Assembly: GCA_036272735.1 (NCBI GenBank)
Contig: DATAYF010000468.1
Location: 1 to 6,860, forward strand
Reading direction: 5' to 3'
DNA from: DATAYF01 sp036272735
GTDB taxonomy: Bacteria; Chloroflexota; Ktedonobacteria; Ktedonobacterales; Ktedonobacteraceae
DNA length: 6,860 nt
A program made the position numbers and the translations under genes. Positions within the stretch are counted from its first letter, which is position 1, and each line of letters opens with the position of its first letter. Positions 6,655 through 6,860 of this stretch are shown piece after piece. The notes under the pieces are model-generated. The model was not told the DNA's origin, did not search any database, and was given only the letters and a program-made list of their open reading frames with translations.

Positions 6655-6702
6655 CCCATGAGTAGGTACCTTGATTTGCAAACAATAGAATATGCCATGC
6701 GC

Positions 6703-6860
6703 TTACGCTTCCTCTGAGAGACCTTCTGTTACGCGAATAATTTGTTGCAATTCTTGCAGCCCGGCAAGTTTGGACTGTTGTCGCAATAAATCGCTTTCCA
6801 GGTATATCAGACGCTGCTTTAACTCTAGTGATCCGCTGATTGGTTGGGTACGCAGACGTT
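6703..6860 (-). CDS. 3' end of a minus-strand gene with a helical, coiled-coil-like tail (partial)
   Basis: On the minus strand one frame is open from the window edge (first full codon 6858-6856) to TAA 6705-6703, giving 52 codons with the stop. The readable C-terminus begins RLRTQPISGSLELKQRL and ends RVTEGLSEEA. In between, Leu/Ile recur with heptad-like spacing among Gln, Glu, Lys and Arg (LKQRLIYLESDLLRQQSKL), which suggests an amphipathic helix or coiled coil. The other two minus frames are either closed early or give unhelix-like, unlikely protein. It is convergent with the glycerate kinase gene, with 48 bases between the two stop codons. The family cannot be named from this tail. Confidence 0.6.
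   Translation of the reverse strand, partial: RLRTQPISGSLELKQRLIYLESDLLRQQSKLAGLQELQQIIRVTEGLSEEA

Overview
The window looks like chromosomal DNA from a large-genome, mycelium-forming Chloroflexota (Ktedonobacteria-like) bacterium. This is inferred from the combination of a decayed IS630-type transposase, a zinc-ribbon/single-helix/multi-BACON surface protein with no usual signal peptide, a helical partner gene, and a glycerate kinase. No rRNA or other marker gene is present, so the placement is not secure. The left third is GC-richer and made of mobile-element debris. The right two thirds is a compact, normally coding stretch.

Positions 1-471 hold no convincing gene. A strong hairpin near 37-82 resembles the right end (omega-RNA scaffold) of an IS200/IS605-TnpB element whose body would lie outside the window. 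It is followed by about 340 bases of uninterpreted GC-rich sequence and then a perfect 12-bp inverted repeat (422-433 / 458-469).

Positions 472-1800 are an IS630-family insertion on the minus strand. Its transposase (1734 down to 532) is broken by an in-frame TGA, a -1 shift in an A6G5 run and a +1 shift just before the catalytic Glu. All three DDE residues are still readable once the frames are joined, and the repaired protein would be about 400 aa. Its promoter-like boxes sit just inside the right end. The flanks 1803-2024 are AT-rich and carry promoter-like boxes plus a decayed cysteine-rich reading frame.

Positions 2025-5446 are a two-gene unit on the plus strand. The first gene encodes an 848-residue membrane-anchored protein: a cytoplasmic Cys4 zinc ribbon, a disordered linker, one transmembrane helix, an Ig-like domain and five BACON-like beta-sandwich repeats outside the cell. 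The second gene overlaps its stop codon by one base and encodes a soluble, almost all-helical protein of unknown function. The arrangement suggests that the two products are made together, perhaps as a surface adhesin or sensor with a cytoplasmic partner.

Positions 5506-6654 encode a glycerate kinase of the GlxK/GarK type with a good ribosome binding site. It may be read through from the upstream pair (gap about 60 bases). It faces the 3' end of a minus-strand gene (6703 to beyond the window) that ends in a helical, coiled-coil-like tail. No tRNA, rRNA, CRISPR array or clear rho-independent terminator was found.
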